In this document: positions 47,998 to 59,036 of the stretch, one piece after another | Position numbering within the stretch: position 1 is the stretch's first letter | How the letters are laid out: every line of letters begins with the position of its first letter | Translations under genes and position numbers: made by a program | Notes under the pieces: model-generated | Databases searched by the model: none | What the model was told of the DNA's origin: nothing | What the model saw: only the letters and a program-made list of their open reading frames with translations | Source of the DNA: Marthasterias glacialis | Lineage: Eukaryota; Echinodermata; Asteroidea; Forcipulatida; Asteriidae | NCBI GenBank assembly: GCA_911728455.2 | Contig: OU452222.1 | Location: 14,983,201 to 15,047,200 of the forward strand | Length of the DNA stretch: 64,000 nucleotides | Reading direction: 5' to 3'

Positions 47998-48780
47998 GGG
48001 GTTAGTAGTTGATCTTACAGACGAGATGTACGTGTATAATGTAGACCAGAACAATAACCAAGCCTTGACTAACAACAGTTAGACAACACAACTGTAGTTG
48101 ACTGAGGTTACTAGTTGAAATTACAAGTGAGATGTGGGTATCAGTTGCGGACAAGCTGATTAAATAAGCAAGTATCAATAAATGGTTTTAGTTAGACAAC
48201 ACAACTGTAGTTTACTAGTTGAAGTTACAGACGAAATGAAAATGTAGACTGCAGTTCAGCAGAGTAACCTAGCCTTGAGGATTGGTTGTGTAGTTAGACA
48301 CAACCATTTTGTAGTTTACATGTAGTAGTTGAACTTATAGAGTAGTTGTACACATAGATTGCAGACTACAAGTAGAATAAACAAACATAACCGTTGTGCT
48401 TGATTAGAACTTGCATTGCAATGAACATAAGTACTTCTAAATGTCAGTTGTCGTGGAATCATCATGCCACAAGTGTTGTTATTTTCTAAGCTTTGATTAT
48501 TGCACAGAGTTACCAAGCAAAGAGGAGTGCATTTAATTAGTAAATCAGACAGTCTTAACCTTTTTGACAAAGAGGGGGATTTGTAGTTGTAAATAGTGGT
48601 AATGAAGTTAAGTGAGGATAGCAGTAACAAAGCCCCGATAGTTAGTTGGAATTTGTTGTTTAGACACTTCTGAATACTGTTAAATAGAGAGGGGAGGGCT
48701 AGTTGTTTTAGTGATGTACAAATGTTGTAGTTAGACAACACAACTATAGTTGAAATTACAGATGACATTTACAAATAGAT
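47998..48780. repeat. Diverged relatives of the 109-bp array in the intron
   Basis: Phrases GTTAGTAGTTGATCTTACAG, ACCAAGCCTTGA and GACAACACAACTGTAGTT recur at irregular spacing. They are the same family as the regular array at 60300-64000. The matching stretch in the second large copy is 59037-59840. Confidence 0.75.
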
Positions 48781-49036
48781 TACTGTAGTATTAGCTGTTG
48801 AAGCTAATGAAGTATAAAGTGTTTAAAAGACCAGATGGCTGCAAGTTTTGAGGTTAATTTAGGCCTGAAGTACTTTACATCCAAAAAATGCGTTTAATAC
48901 TCGTTAGATTGTTTCATTGTACTTTTAAAACATGATGAACTGTCTCTTTTTTTGGAACATTGTCTTGAGGTCGAACTAGAACATGAATTGCATAAGAATC
49001 TTTATTATTTTGACTTGGTGTTTTTTCATTTGGCAG

Positions 49037-49149
49037 AAACCCAGGAAAATGAAGGAAAGCAGAGGGATAAATGGCTGCATCAAGCGAGGAGTGAACCAGA
49101 TATTCCTTATTGTGTACATGTGACTGAACTAGAGGCAGGAGATGTTTTT
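49037..49149 (+). pseudogene. Exon B2, frame-altered copy
   Basis: Close copy of B1 with acceptor TTTGGCAG and a better donor (GTAAGTAC). One base of the GGG in GCGAGGGAGTG is missing, so the B1 frame is lost after KRG; the remainder (SEPDIPYCVHVTELEAGD) is open only in another frame. It is either broken or used in a different phase. Confidence 0.5.
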
Positions 49150-50123
49150 GTAAGTACTGAGTTCTATATCCTGCATATTTTCTTTGTATTGTGTAGACCA
49201 ACAGAGTAACCGAGCCTCCATTAATGGTTGTAGTTTGACAATACAACCATAGTTTACTAGCAAATGTTTTTCTTGTTGTTGAAGACTCTGCATCACTCCA
49301 AACACAGGAGAAAGTCTTAGTGATGGCACAGGCTTTTCTTGTTGATATAGACTCTGGATCAATCTGAACAGAGGAGAAAGTCTTAGTGACGGCACAGTTT
49401 TTTTTGTACATACAGACTCTGCATCACTCCAAACACAGGAGAAAGTCTTAGTGACCACACAGTTATTTCTTGTAGATATTCTCTGCATCATTCCAAACAC
49501 AGGAGAATGTCTATGTGACGGCAGAGTTTTTTCTTGGTGATATAGACTCTGCATCTCTAACACAGGAGAAAGTCTTAGTGATGGAACAAATTTGCTCGTA
49601 GATATTATCTGCATCACTCTAAACACAGGAGAAAGTCTCTCTGTTGGCATAGTTTTTTCTTGGGGATATAGACTCTGCATTACTTCAAATACAGCAGAAA
49701 TTCTTAGTGACGGCACAGTTTTTTCTTGTACATATAGACTCTGCAGCACTTTGAACAGAGGAGAAAGTCTTAGGGACGGCACAGGTTTTTCTGGTTGATA
49801 TAGACTCTGCATCACTCCAAACACAGGAGAAAGTTTTTTTGATGGCACAGGTTTTTCTTGTATTTGATTCAGCATACTTGAGGGCTATACTTGTGGTGAC
49901 GACATGCAAGCTTCCAAAAGTGACATTCAAATCTTTTAATAATAATATTTATTCATTAGTACCCTTTTAAAGCCCACTTGGCTCCTCAAAGTGACTTACG
50001 CTATAACTGGGTTAATGTTAGCTCAAGAGTGGACCAAAGGTAATGACATTGAGTCTTTACTAAATGTCTTTCATCTATCTTAAATAATAATCTTAATTGA
50101 TTACTGTTTGCTTGTTTTGACAG

Positions 50124-50254
50124 CCACCTTTCTGTTAACGCCGATTGTTGAAAGTGCTGGCATCAGTCAGTCCAAACAGAGGACTCCAGTATCTGGTATT
50201 CCAAACAGCATAATCCTAAGATGACAGCAACTCAAACCAGGAATATAAAAAAAG
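50124..50254 (+). pseudogene. Exon A3, broken copy
   Basis: Same stops as A1, offset 5123 bp, so the damage predates the large duplication. Confidence 0.7.
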
Positions 50255-51188
50255 GTATGTAGGCACCAAAGGCCTCAACTTGTAAACAAGTCACAAAAAT
50301 CTTTGTGACGGCACATTTTTTCTTCTGGATAACTCTGCATCACTCCAAAACCACGAGAAAGTCTTAGTGTGACGGCACAGTTTTTTCTTTGTGATGTAGA
50401 CTCTGCATCACTCCAAACACAGGAGAAAGTCTTAGTGGTGGCACAAGTTTTTCTTTTAGATATTCTCTACATCATTCCAAACACACGAGAATGTCTTTGT
50501 GACGGCAGATTTTTTTCTTTAAACAAAGACTGTGCATCACTCCAAACACATGAGAAAGGCTATGTGATGGCACAGTTTTTTTCTTGGTGATATAGACTCT
50601 GCATCACTCCAAACACAGGAAAAAGTCTTAGTGACGGCACAAGTTTTTCTTGTAGATATTCTTTGCATCACTCCAAACACAGGAGAAAATCTTTGTCTTG
50701 GCACAGTTTCTTCTTGTGGATATGGACTCTGCATTACTCCAAATACACGAGAAAGTCATCGTGACGGCACAGTTCTTTCTTGTACATATAGAATCTGCAT
50801 CAATCCAAACACACCAGAAAGTCTTTGTGACGGCACAGTTTTTTTTGGGGTGATATAGACTCTGCATCACTGCAATTACAGAATAAGGTCTTTGTGATGG
50901 CACAGTTTTTTACTTGTACATATAGACTCTGCATCACTCCAAACACACGAGAAAGTCTTTGTGACGGCACAGTTTTTTCTTGGTGATATAGTTTCTGCAT
51001 CACTCTGAACAGAGGAGAAGGTCTTTTTGACTGCAAAGTTTTTTCTTAGTGATATAGACTCTGCATCACTCCAAACACAGGAGAAAGTCTTTGTGACAGC
51101 ACGTTTTATCTTGTGGATAAAGACTGTGCATCACTCCAAACACAGGAGAAAGTCTTTGTGATGGCACAGTTTTTTCTTTTCTTTAACA

Positions 51189-51333
51189 GAAGATACGTCA
51201 CCTCCGATACTAACAAATGCATTTCAATGCGCATGCGCAAGCAACTCCACTGAAGAAAAACAAAAGAGTACAGCCTCACCCCTGCGTACTGCACGCCCTA
51301 GGCCCCAGAACATGTATAATCCTCCTACTTTTT
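51189..51333 (+). repeat. DIRS left inverted terminal repeat
   Basis: Matches the complement of 56769-56915 with few differences (for example CTCCACTGAAG versus CTCCGCTGAAG). It contains the palindrome TGCGCATGCGCA. The outermost ten bases (51179-51188) match only the internal complementary region. Confidence 0.9.
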
Positions 51334-51430
51334 CAGCGCGGTGTTAGTGTATGGACGTGAATTTTGAATTCTCCGTTAGCGATACACAACTGCAAGCAGT
51401 TCAGCGTTTATTTCCGACACTCCGTTTATC

Positions 51431-53308
51431 ATGTCTGATTCGACTAAAGGAAAGAAGAAATCCTTCAGGAAGACGAAATGTCGGTCTTGCAGCGGACCCA
51501 TTTCGCCATTAGATTTTGATGTCCACTCTACGTGCCACAGTTGTCGACTTTGTTCACGGGAAGAACCCTGCGGGATTTGTTCCGGTTGGTCTACTGTCGA
51601 GTGGAAAGCCTTTTAGACGTGGCAGGACAGCGTGTCACGCCCTGCGCCCGGCCCTATCCGTCTAGCGCCGGTCGTCTCTTCTTCGTTCGCCACTACCAAT
51701 GTAGCTCATAAAGAAAGTTCTCCTTCTGTGGTTTGCCTGTCAGATGTCGTCAACAGTACTTCGGGAAATGTGGTGATTTCTAGCTACGATCGACCGATCT
51801 GGGCCCCTTTGGAACATCCATCCATTTTTCACCAACGTGCACCGGATGACGTCCGTGATTTTCCACATCGTGAGGCTGGCTTCAATGTTCCCTCTTGGTC
51901 ATATTTTCCACAGGATCCCTGCCAGACGGGACCACATTATCCACCTATGCATCCACAAATTAATTTGATGGCTCCTTCTGAAAATTATTACTCTTGTTTC
52001 CCACAGGATCCAGCTAGTTTCGGTGGCCATTATTCTCAGCCACGAGATCGCTACGCTCAGGGTTGCTCGGGTATTGTTTCCCGTTCTGACGATCCTCGAC
52101 TTCACATTTCCTCTTCTCGGCAGGGTTCTCGTTCCACACATTACGACAGGGACCCCGCAGAGCATTCCTCTACAGAATTTTTTCAGCGGTCTTCTGGAGA
52201 TATTTTCCGCTCTCGTTCCCGATCGTCGATTTACAGCCGTTCTGGTTCTCCTAACGGGCGTTATTCACACCTCCACGCTTCTCCATCTAGCTCCTTGAGC
52301 TCTGATCTGGATTGCAGTGAGCAAGAGTTTATTTCTATGTTTCATCGCAAACTAGTTGTCCCCGAAGTGGGTAAGATCTTACAATTTCCTTCCCCTTCTC
52401 CAAAGAAGTCTTCTCGTAAATCCTTCCGTAGAGAACCCGCTCAATCTGCTCCACCTGCAGAAGTTACGGTTCCTGTTGACAGTTTTTGTTCTGATATTTT
52501 CGAAAGGAGCGTTTACCACTGTCCAGAAGAAAAAGCAGTCACGAAGGTGGGCCACATCCCCTGACGACTTTGAAAAATTCTTTACAGTTCCGTCAATCTC
52601 ATCTGTTGTTAAAGATAGGCTCCATTCAGGAAAACCTGCTAGTAAGTCTTGCTTTCCGGATAGACGCACTCGGGATCTCCACAGCTTCCCTGAGAAGTTA
52701 GACCGCCATCTACGCTATGGGGCCCAGGTTACAAATTTCTCGGTCCTACTTTCCGACACCCTAGCTCGGGCTTCTGAGGATCCCTCATTGATTGACCCGG
52801 ATCTTCTTCCAGTTATGTACAAATTTATGGATGACTGTTTAGGTTTAGTTTAGGTTCGTGTGCTCAAGCTTTTGCTACCGGCTCAGCTATCACTACTTCT
52901 CTGCGTCGGTCTTTGGTGCTCGACCAACTTTACTGGCCATCTCAGGGTTCCAGAGAACGCATGGAGGACCTTTCTCTTTCGGGTAATGATCTGTTTGACA
53001 ACAAGTTCGATGAGACTATGCTTTGGGAGGCTAAACGCCTGAAGGCAGATGAGAAGATTGATCTTCGTTGTCAGTCTTCTAGTAAAGCTTCCTCTACACC
53101 TTTTCATTTTTCGAGAAGGGACAGCAGGAGCAACCCTGGATCTTTTCGTCGCTCCAACCCAGCTCAGTCTCGACGATCCAAGGCCACCTTCTCTCGATCT
53201 TCAGCCAAATCCAGCTTTCGCTATCAGCCAGCTGCAACTAACTCAGCTTCCGCCAGTTCTGCCCACTCTTTCAAACCACATTGGTCTAAGGGACAGAAGA
53301 AACAATGA
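51431..53308 (+). pseudogene. DIRS gag, with one stop and two frame changes
   Basis: Starts at ATG 51431 with a lysine-rich lead and a zinc-binding cluster: C17, C20, H32, C35, C38, C41, C47 and C50. A TAG at 51614-51616 interrupts, then the same frame runs to 52564 through a serine/arginine-rich region. The next part (TSPDDFEKFF to MYKFMDDCLGL, about 52555-52853) is in another frame, and the third part returns to the first frame (about 52857-53308, CAQAFATGSAI, LVLDQLYWPSQG, then a basic serine-rich tail). The protein presumably coats the element RNA. The order of parts is that of one gag of about 620 residues; breaks may be real or consensus errors. Confidence 0.75.
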
Positions 53309-54205
53309 CTGTCCAGGTCTCCTTCACTTTCTACTGGCTCAGGGACCGGTAGGGGGTCGACTAAAAATGTTTTTCTCACAGATGGAATCGGATCACATCA
53401 GACACATGGGTCCTTCAGACTGTGTCCTCGGGTTATCGCCTAGAATTCACTGGCCCATATCCCCATCCTTCCAGCTACCCAAGCCGACCCACTCCAGTCC
53501 CGTCAGACTTTCTACGTCGAAACGTTCTGGAACAGGAAATTTCTTCCCTGATAGAAAAGAAAGCCATAATCCCTCTTAATCATCATACAAGGACGGGATT
53601 TATTTCAACTGTTTTTTCTAGCTCCGAAGAAGTCCGGCGAATGGCGCCCGATTATCAACCTAAAGCCCCTCAATACCTTCATCCGTCCCAGACACTTCCA
53701 CATGGAAAGTTTGTCCACAGTCTTAAAGACTCTCCCTCGTGGTTGGTGGGCCACCAAGGATGCCTACCTCCATGTGCCCATTCATGCAGATTACCAGAGG
53801 TTTCTACAGTTCACTTACCGGGATATCACTTACCAGTTCAAGTGTCTCCCCTTCGGCCTCTCAACTGCTCCTCGGGTTTTCACCAGAATCGCCAAGACAG
53901 TAGCTGCAGCCTTACGCCGTCAACAGATACACATTTTTTGTTTATCTGGACGATTGGCTAATCGTGGGCCCCTCTTACATGGCCACGCTCCAAGATTTAT
54001 CGAAGACTATCCAACTAACTCAAGAGTTGGGCTTCATCATCAACCTGGAGAAGTCCTCCCTGGTCCCTTCTCTAAGCCCGGTCTTCCTCGGAGCTTCTCT
54101 CGATATGCTGAATGGCAAAGCCTCGCCCACGTTAGAACGCTGCAAGGCTTTGGAAGACTGCATATCGTCCTCGAAGGGACATTATTACCAAGCCAGTCCC
54201 AGTGA
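53309..54205 (+). pseudogene. DIRS reverse transcriptase, frame-broken
   Basis: Reading across frames: GPVGGRLKMFFSQ (near 53345), VSSGYRLEF, LEQEISSLIEKKAI, PKKSGEWRPIINLKPLN (near 53630), WWATKDAYLHVPIHADYQRF, FKCLPFGLSTAPRVFTRI and the catalytic YLDDWLIVG (near 53942). These are DIRS-type RT blocks in the expected order. The aspartate of TKDAY and both aspartates of YLDD are present. Frame changes lie near 53400, at a T6 run near 53612 and at a T6 run near 53935. It copies the element RNA into DNA. Confidence 0.85.
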
Positions 54206-54596
54206 ATACTGTGATCCGCGATCATCTCTAATGGTGGCTTCTTCGCCAGAATCTCACTTGCGGCACAACCTTCCCTCGGCCCTCTCCGTCAGTGACTCTA
54301 ACCACAGATGCTTCACAGTTGGGCTGGGGTGCTCATGTAGAAGATCTTTCTATAGCAGGAACTTGGTCCCCCGAAGAAAAATCACTTCACATCAACCTTC
54401 TGGAACTTTTGGCAGTCCAAAAGGCCCTCCTATCCTTGACGAGCAGGGTCAACGGTCACACAGTTTTAGTAAAAACAGACAACTCCACAGTGGTTTCTTA
54501 CCTGAATCGTCAAGGGGGTACTCATTCTCCTTCCCTATGCATGCAGACTTGGAAGCTTCTCAGCTGGTGCATACCTCGAAAAAATCTCACTGTTAG
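54206..54596 (+). pseudogene. DIRS RNase H region
   Basis: A frame from 54292 reads LTTDASQLGWGAHV, GTWSPEEKSLHINLLELLAV, VLVKTDNSTVVSYLNRQGGT. It contains the first aspartate (TDAS), the glutamate in the ELLA helix and the TDNST aspartate typical of RNase H in DIRS elements. A stop (TAA near 54230) precedes it in the same frame, and the frame changes at an A6 run near 54579. It removes RNA from the hybrid. Confidence 0.85.
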
Positions 54597-55050
54597 CAAG
54601 CCATCTGGCTGGGAAGGAGAACATCTTCGCAGACGCTCTGTCCCGAGGTCGAGCAGTCCCCACGGAATGGTCGCTCCATCGCCCAACTGTCCAACAAGTC
54701 TTCAACATGCTGGACAAACCCCACATAGACCTCTTTGCATCTCATCTCAATTTTCAACTGCCAACGTTTTGTACACGACATGCTCATCCCCAAGCTTGGG
54801 CAGTAGACGCACTGAGCTTCAGCTGGAAGGGTCTTCTGGGGTATGTTTTTCCCCCAATTTCCCTGCTTCCTCGGGTGTTCACAAAAATTAACAAAGACAG
54901 TTGCAAGGTCATTCTGATTGCCCCTTTGTGGCCAAGACAGGTGTGGTTTCTTCAGATTTTACACCTACTAATCCGACCTCCGATCATCTTACCAAAGCGA
55001 CCAGACCTACTCACACAACCCATCTCAAAGATTCTACACCCAGATCCAGA
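54597..55050 (+). pseudogene. DIRS Dam-like methyltransferase region
   Basis: After ASHLAGKENIFADALSRG the frame 54707-55237 reads HIDLFASHLNFQLPTF, QAWAVDALSFSWKG, VFPPISLLPRVFTKI and VILIAPLWPRQVWF. The order DLFA, DAL-W, a PP turn and a hydrophobic strand ending WPRQ-WF matches the Dam-type N6-adenine methylase domain reported downstream of RNase H in DIRS elements. Whether it is active is unknown; the usual NPP box here reads FPP. Confidence 0.6.
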
Positions 55051-55059
55051 CAGTCTTCA

Positions 55060-56517
55060 TCTCTGTGCTTGGATGCTCTCAAGTCTTCCTTCCGAACAGC
55101 TGGCTTTTCGGAGGACGCTGCTTCCTTGGCAGCCAAGAGCAGACGACCTACAACCAGAAGAACTTATGACAATCCTCTACAACACTACTTCTGATGGTGC
55201 AACGAGAAAGGTCTCAATCCCTACTCTACATCTTTAACAGAGATTGGGGATTTCTTCGTCTATCTCTTCAACACAGGGCTCCAGATCGCCACTATCCGTG
55301 GATATAGATCAGCTATTGGGGCAGTCCACTTTGGGTTTGGTGACAGTTCCAATGTGTCTAACAACACACCCATCACACACCTTCTTAAAGGGATGTTCTT
55401 AGAAAGACCTCCAGTCAAGAAGCTTGCCCCGTCTTGGGACCTTGGCGACGTCCTCCACACCTTGGCAAGGGCTCCCTTTGAACCAGCTGGGTCTTCAACC
55501 TTTCACAACCTGACAGTAAAAACAGTTTTTTTCTGTTAGCAGCCTCCACAGCCCGCCGTAGGAGCGAACTCTTCGCACTCTCTATCGAACTAGGTCACTT
55601 GCGCTGGGAACCGGGGGGTGTTCGTCTAATTCCTCATATTGGCTTTTTGACAAAGAACCAATCTCCAAATTTTTCACCTCCGGATATTTTTATCCCAAGC
55701 CTTACATCTTTCTCCAGTATTAAGGAAGATAAACTATGGTGTCCAGTCCGGATTCTCAAGTTCTACATCGCTCGTACAAAGAGTCTGCGGGGTGACACAA
55801 AACAGCTCTTCATCACGACTATTCAGCCATATCACGCAGCATCTGCCTCGACCATCTCTCACTGGATAGTGGAGGCTATTACAGCAGCTACTCCTGAGCC
55901 CCCCTCTCCGGTCTTCGGGGTCTATGCCTGGTCCTGCAGCCCAACCATGCAGAGGTCAACCAGTTTCAATCTTACCAGGCGAACCGCTAACGATGCGCAA
56001 AGCATCTCAGGTTCACATCAGCGAGCCGCTAACGATGCGCGAAGCATCTCGGGCCCTGCTTAGACCAGTTTTAACCTTACCAGGCGAACCGCTAACGATG
56101 CGCAAAGCATCTCAGGTTCACATCAGCGAGCCGCTAACGATGCGCAAAGCATCTCAGGCCCTGCTTAGACCCACTCGACTAGCTTCAGACGAACCGCTAA
56201 CGATGCGCGAAGCATCTCAGGTTCACTCTCAGTCATCACTGATGCAATTGAACGAGTCAGTAGAAATACCAGATGCATCACTGGCTCAAAGGAAGACGCC
56301 TAAGACTCGTTCAATTCAAGCACACCAAACAAGGAGCATGGTAACCTCTTTAGCTCTTTTTCAGGGGGTGACTTTGACTGAGATTATGCAGGCTGCCTGC
56401 TGGAAGAATCCATCTACCTTCTCGTCATGCTATCTGCGAGATGTCATCAACCACATTCCCGGATACACCAAGAAGCTCCTACCTCATCTTCTTTGTAGAA
56501 AGTTGAGCAGAGCTTAG
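55060..56517 (+). pseudogene. DIRS tyrosine recombinase, with breaks and a repeat insertion
   Basis: The N-terminal arm reads FRTAGFSEDAASLAA, RRPTTRRTYDN, a TGA at 55192-55194, then EIGDFFVYLFNTGLQIATI and RGYRSAIGAVH. After a frame change at a T7 run near 55530 it reads AASTARRRSELFALS (catalytic arginine), then LWCPVRILKFYI and STISHWIVEAI. Following a repeat-filled insertion it continues in a third frame with HQTRSMVTSLALFQGVTLTE (the HxxR box) and AACWKNPSTFSSCYLRDV (tryptophan and the nucleophile tyrosine). All recombinase landmarks are present. The enzyme would join the circular DNA intermediate into the genome. Confidence 0.85.
55965..56235 (+). repeat. Minisatellite inside the recombinase gene
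   Basis: Five copies of a phrase with CCGCTAACGATGCGC and AAGCATCTC, arranged as 45-bp and about 105-bp larger units. Translated, it repeats EPLTMRKASQ. It lies between the catalytic arginine half and the HxxR half of the recombinase. Confidence 0.9.
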
Positions 56518-56629
56518 GGAATGTCTTAACCTTCCTGTTTACCTTTGTACCGCTAATCAGGCTTAGTTAAGACATTGTGTCCATGGTTAAGTACTGCACG
56601 TCCTTCCCTCCCTTTTACTTGCACGGTGC

Positions 56630-56745
56630 TACTCTGCATTTGTTAGTATCGGAGGTGACGTATCTTCTGTTAAAGAATATCTAAAAATCTTAGTGATTTT
56701 CTATTCTTTTAGGAAGATACTCACCTCCGATACCTTCCCTCCCAA
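56630..56745 (+). repeat. DIRS internal complementary region
   Basis: The first part (to GTTAAAGAA) is the complement of the element's left end from 51179; the second part (from TATCTAAAAATCTTAG) is the complement of its right end up to 56948. The two are joined without gap, which fixes both element borders. Confidence 0.95.
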
Positions 56746-56768
56746 AAAAAAAAAATTTAAAAAAAAGG

Positions 56769-56915
56769 GAAAAAGTAGGAGGATTATACATGTTCTGGGG
56801 CCTAGGGCGTGCAGTACGCAGGGGTGAGGCTGTACTCTTTTGTTTTTCTTCAGCGGAGTTGCTTGCGCATGCGCATTGAAATGCATTTGTTAGTATTGGA
56901 GGTGAGTATCTTCCT
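56769..56915 (-). repeat. DIRS right inverted terminal repeat
   Basis: Inverse copy of 51189-51333. The final 33 bp (56916-56948) match only the internal complementary region. Confidence 0.9.
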
Positions 56916-57464
56916 AAAAGAATAGAAAATCACTAAGATTTTTAGATAGTTGTTTAAGACTCTGCATCACTCTAAGTACAGGAGAAAAACTTTGTGATGG
57001 CACAGTTTTTTCTTGTTGTTTAAGACTCTGCATCACTCCAAACACAGCAGAAAGTCTGTTATAGTGACGGCACAGGTTTTTGTCAGTGATACAGACACTG
57101 CATCACTCCGAACATAGGAGAAAGTCTTAGTGACGGCACAGTTTTTTCTGGTTGATATAGACTCTGCATGACTCCAAACACAGGAGAAAGTTTTTGTGAT
57201 GGCACAGGTTTTTCATACTTGACAGCTATACTTGTTCTGACGAATTGCAAGCTTCCAAAAGTGGCATTCAAATCTTTTAATAATAATATTTATTCATTAA
57301 TCCCCTTTTAAAGCCAACTAGGCTCCTCAAAGTGCCTTACGCTATTACTGGGCTAATGTAAGCTCAAGAGTGGACCAAAGGTAATGACATTGAGTCTTTA
57401 CTAAATGTATTTCATCTATCTTAAATATTAATCATAATTGATTACTGTTTGCTTGTTTTGACAG

Positions 57465-57595
57465 CCACCTTTCTGATAACGCCGATTGTTCAGAGTGCCT
57501 GGATCAGTCAGTCCAAGCAGAGGACTCCAATATCTGGTATTCCAGACAGCATTATCCTGAGACGACAGCATCTTAAACCAGGAATGTGGACAGAG
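57465..57595 (+). CDS. Exon A4, intact copy
   Basis: Same frame and borders as exon A2 (acceptor TTTTGACAG, donor GTAAGTAG), offset about 11.03 kb. No stop or shift. See A2 for the reading. Confidence 0.6.
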
Positions 57596-58523
57596 GTAAG
57601 TAGGCACCAAAGGCCTCAACTTGTAAATCAGTCACAAATATCTGGAAGATTTGTTGCTTCTTTTTTTCGGATGGTACATCTTTGTATTTTGGAAGAGTCA
57701 CATTCCTGTCATCTATGAACATTTAAAGAAGAAATATAGCTGCAGAAGATTAACCAGGGATATTAATACTTCATAGAGAAAAACTGTAACATTTACTGGT
57801 GGTTTTGTTTTTAAGGCTTTGAATGTGCTCTCTTTTTTGTTGTTCCAAAGTCTGCAAGGGAGATGTTCTTGTACGGAGCTTTGGTGACAGAATGTTACTG
57901 AGAAATACTTTGCTTTTTTAGTTGTGAAAAATTTAATCTACATGCTGTTTTTCTCCCAGCACCATTTTTAATGAAGTTTTCCCAGCTAATAATATCTCTT
58001 GAAACTTGTGACTTTAAATGATCCTAGTCAATAAGAAATGAAATGCTTTACCATTTATAAAGTGACAGATTAGTTAACACCTCAAGTCATCATGTAGGTG
58101 TTGAAATAAAACTGTTCTAATTATTCTACAAAAATTGTAACAACAGCATGTTTACACAGCTGCACAAATTTACTTGTTTTATAGAAAATTTGTGGACAAT
58201 CTTGTAGACGTTTCTTGTTTAGATCTCATACTACTTTCATTTCATGTTTTTTACTTGGATGGTGAATTCTTAATAACATTTCTATTACTACTGAAGTTAA
58301 GTGTTCAAAAGTCCAGATGGCTGCAAGTTTTGAGGTTAATTTAGGCCTGAAGTACTTTACACTTAGAAATGCGTTTAATACTCGTTGGATTGTTTCATTG
58401 TACTTTTAAAACATGATGAACTGTCTCTTTTTTTGGAAAATTTTCTTGATGTCAAACTACAGGTCAGACGAGAATTGTTCAAGAATCTTTATTATTTTGA
58501 CTTGGTGTTTTTTCATTTGGCAG

Positions 58524-58638
58524 AAACCCAGGAAAATGAAGGAAAACGGAGGGATAAATGGCTGCATCAAGCGAGGGAGTGAACCAGATATTCCTTATTC
58601 TGTACGTGTGGCTGAACTCGAGGCAGATATTTTTGTAG
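58524..58638 (+). CDS. Exon B3, intact copy
   Basis: Copy of B1 with the same open frame (IPYSVRVAELEADIFV). Upstream of the acceptor the intron differs from copy 1 by a small insertion near 58460. Confidence 0.55.
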
Positions 58639-59036
58639 GTACTGAGTTCTTTATCCAACATAATTTCATTTAGATTTGAGTTTCTTGAAAGCATTCTGTG
58701 GATTTTTTTATTGAAATCCAGTGAAGAACTAATACAAAAATGTTGTTGAAATTTCACTGTCAAAATAAATGTTGATTGTTGATTTCAACTCAGAAATGAG
58801 CATGCTGAAAGCTGGCATTGCCAAATGTCGAGGGTCATTTAAATCATGCTTTTATAGATTTATCGTTGCTTGTTAAAGCATTGATTATAAAGAAGATGTA
58901 GGTTTTAGAATAGGGTTTAATTTGCAAGAACAAACAGAAATTAGTTATTAACTTGAAAGCATTCTTTGGCAAGTGTTTGTGACTTTAAATGAAATATTGA
59001 AGTAGAATTAGTTGGAAGTTTGCCAGATTTACTGGG

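Larger units (their letters stand above)
44148..49260 (+). repeat. 5.1-kb tandem duplication, copy 1
   Basis: Contains minisatellite, exon A1 (broken), exon A2, exon B1 and exon B2 in order. It is repeated with few differences at 49261-60299 once the DIRS insertion is removed. Offsets between copies are about 5.12 kb left of the insertion and 11.03 kb right of it. Confidence 0.9.
51179..56948 (+). mobile_element. DIRS-type tyrosine-recombinase retrotransposon
   Basis: A 5770-bp element with gag, pol (RT, RNase H, Dam-like region) and tyrosine recombinase in order on the plus strand. It has inverted terminal repeats of about 145 bp (51189-51333 and 56769-56915) and an internal complementary region (about 56630-56745). 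The latter is complementary to the left end and the right end placed end to end, the hallmark of DIRS replication through a circle. The host minisatellite reads straight through when the element is removed (compare 45905-45935), with no target-site duplication, as expected for recombinase-mediated insertion. The frames contain several breaks, mostly at homopolymers. Confidence 0.95.

Noticed and set aside
42679-51294. Many frames with QSLYQQEKTVPS or VFSCVWSDAES repeats
   Set aside because: Shadows of the 66-bp minisatellite on both strands.
54040-54793. Minus-strand frames inside the DIRS pol
   Set aside because: They overlap conserved RT and RNase H blocks read on the plus strand.
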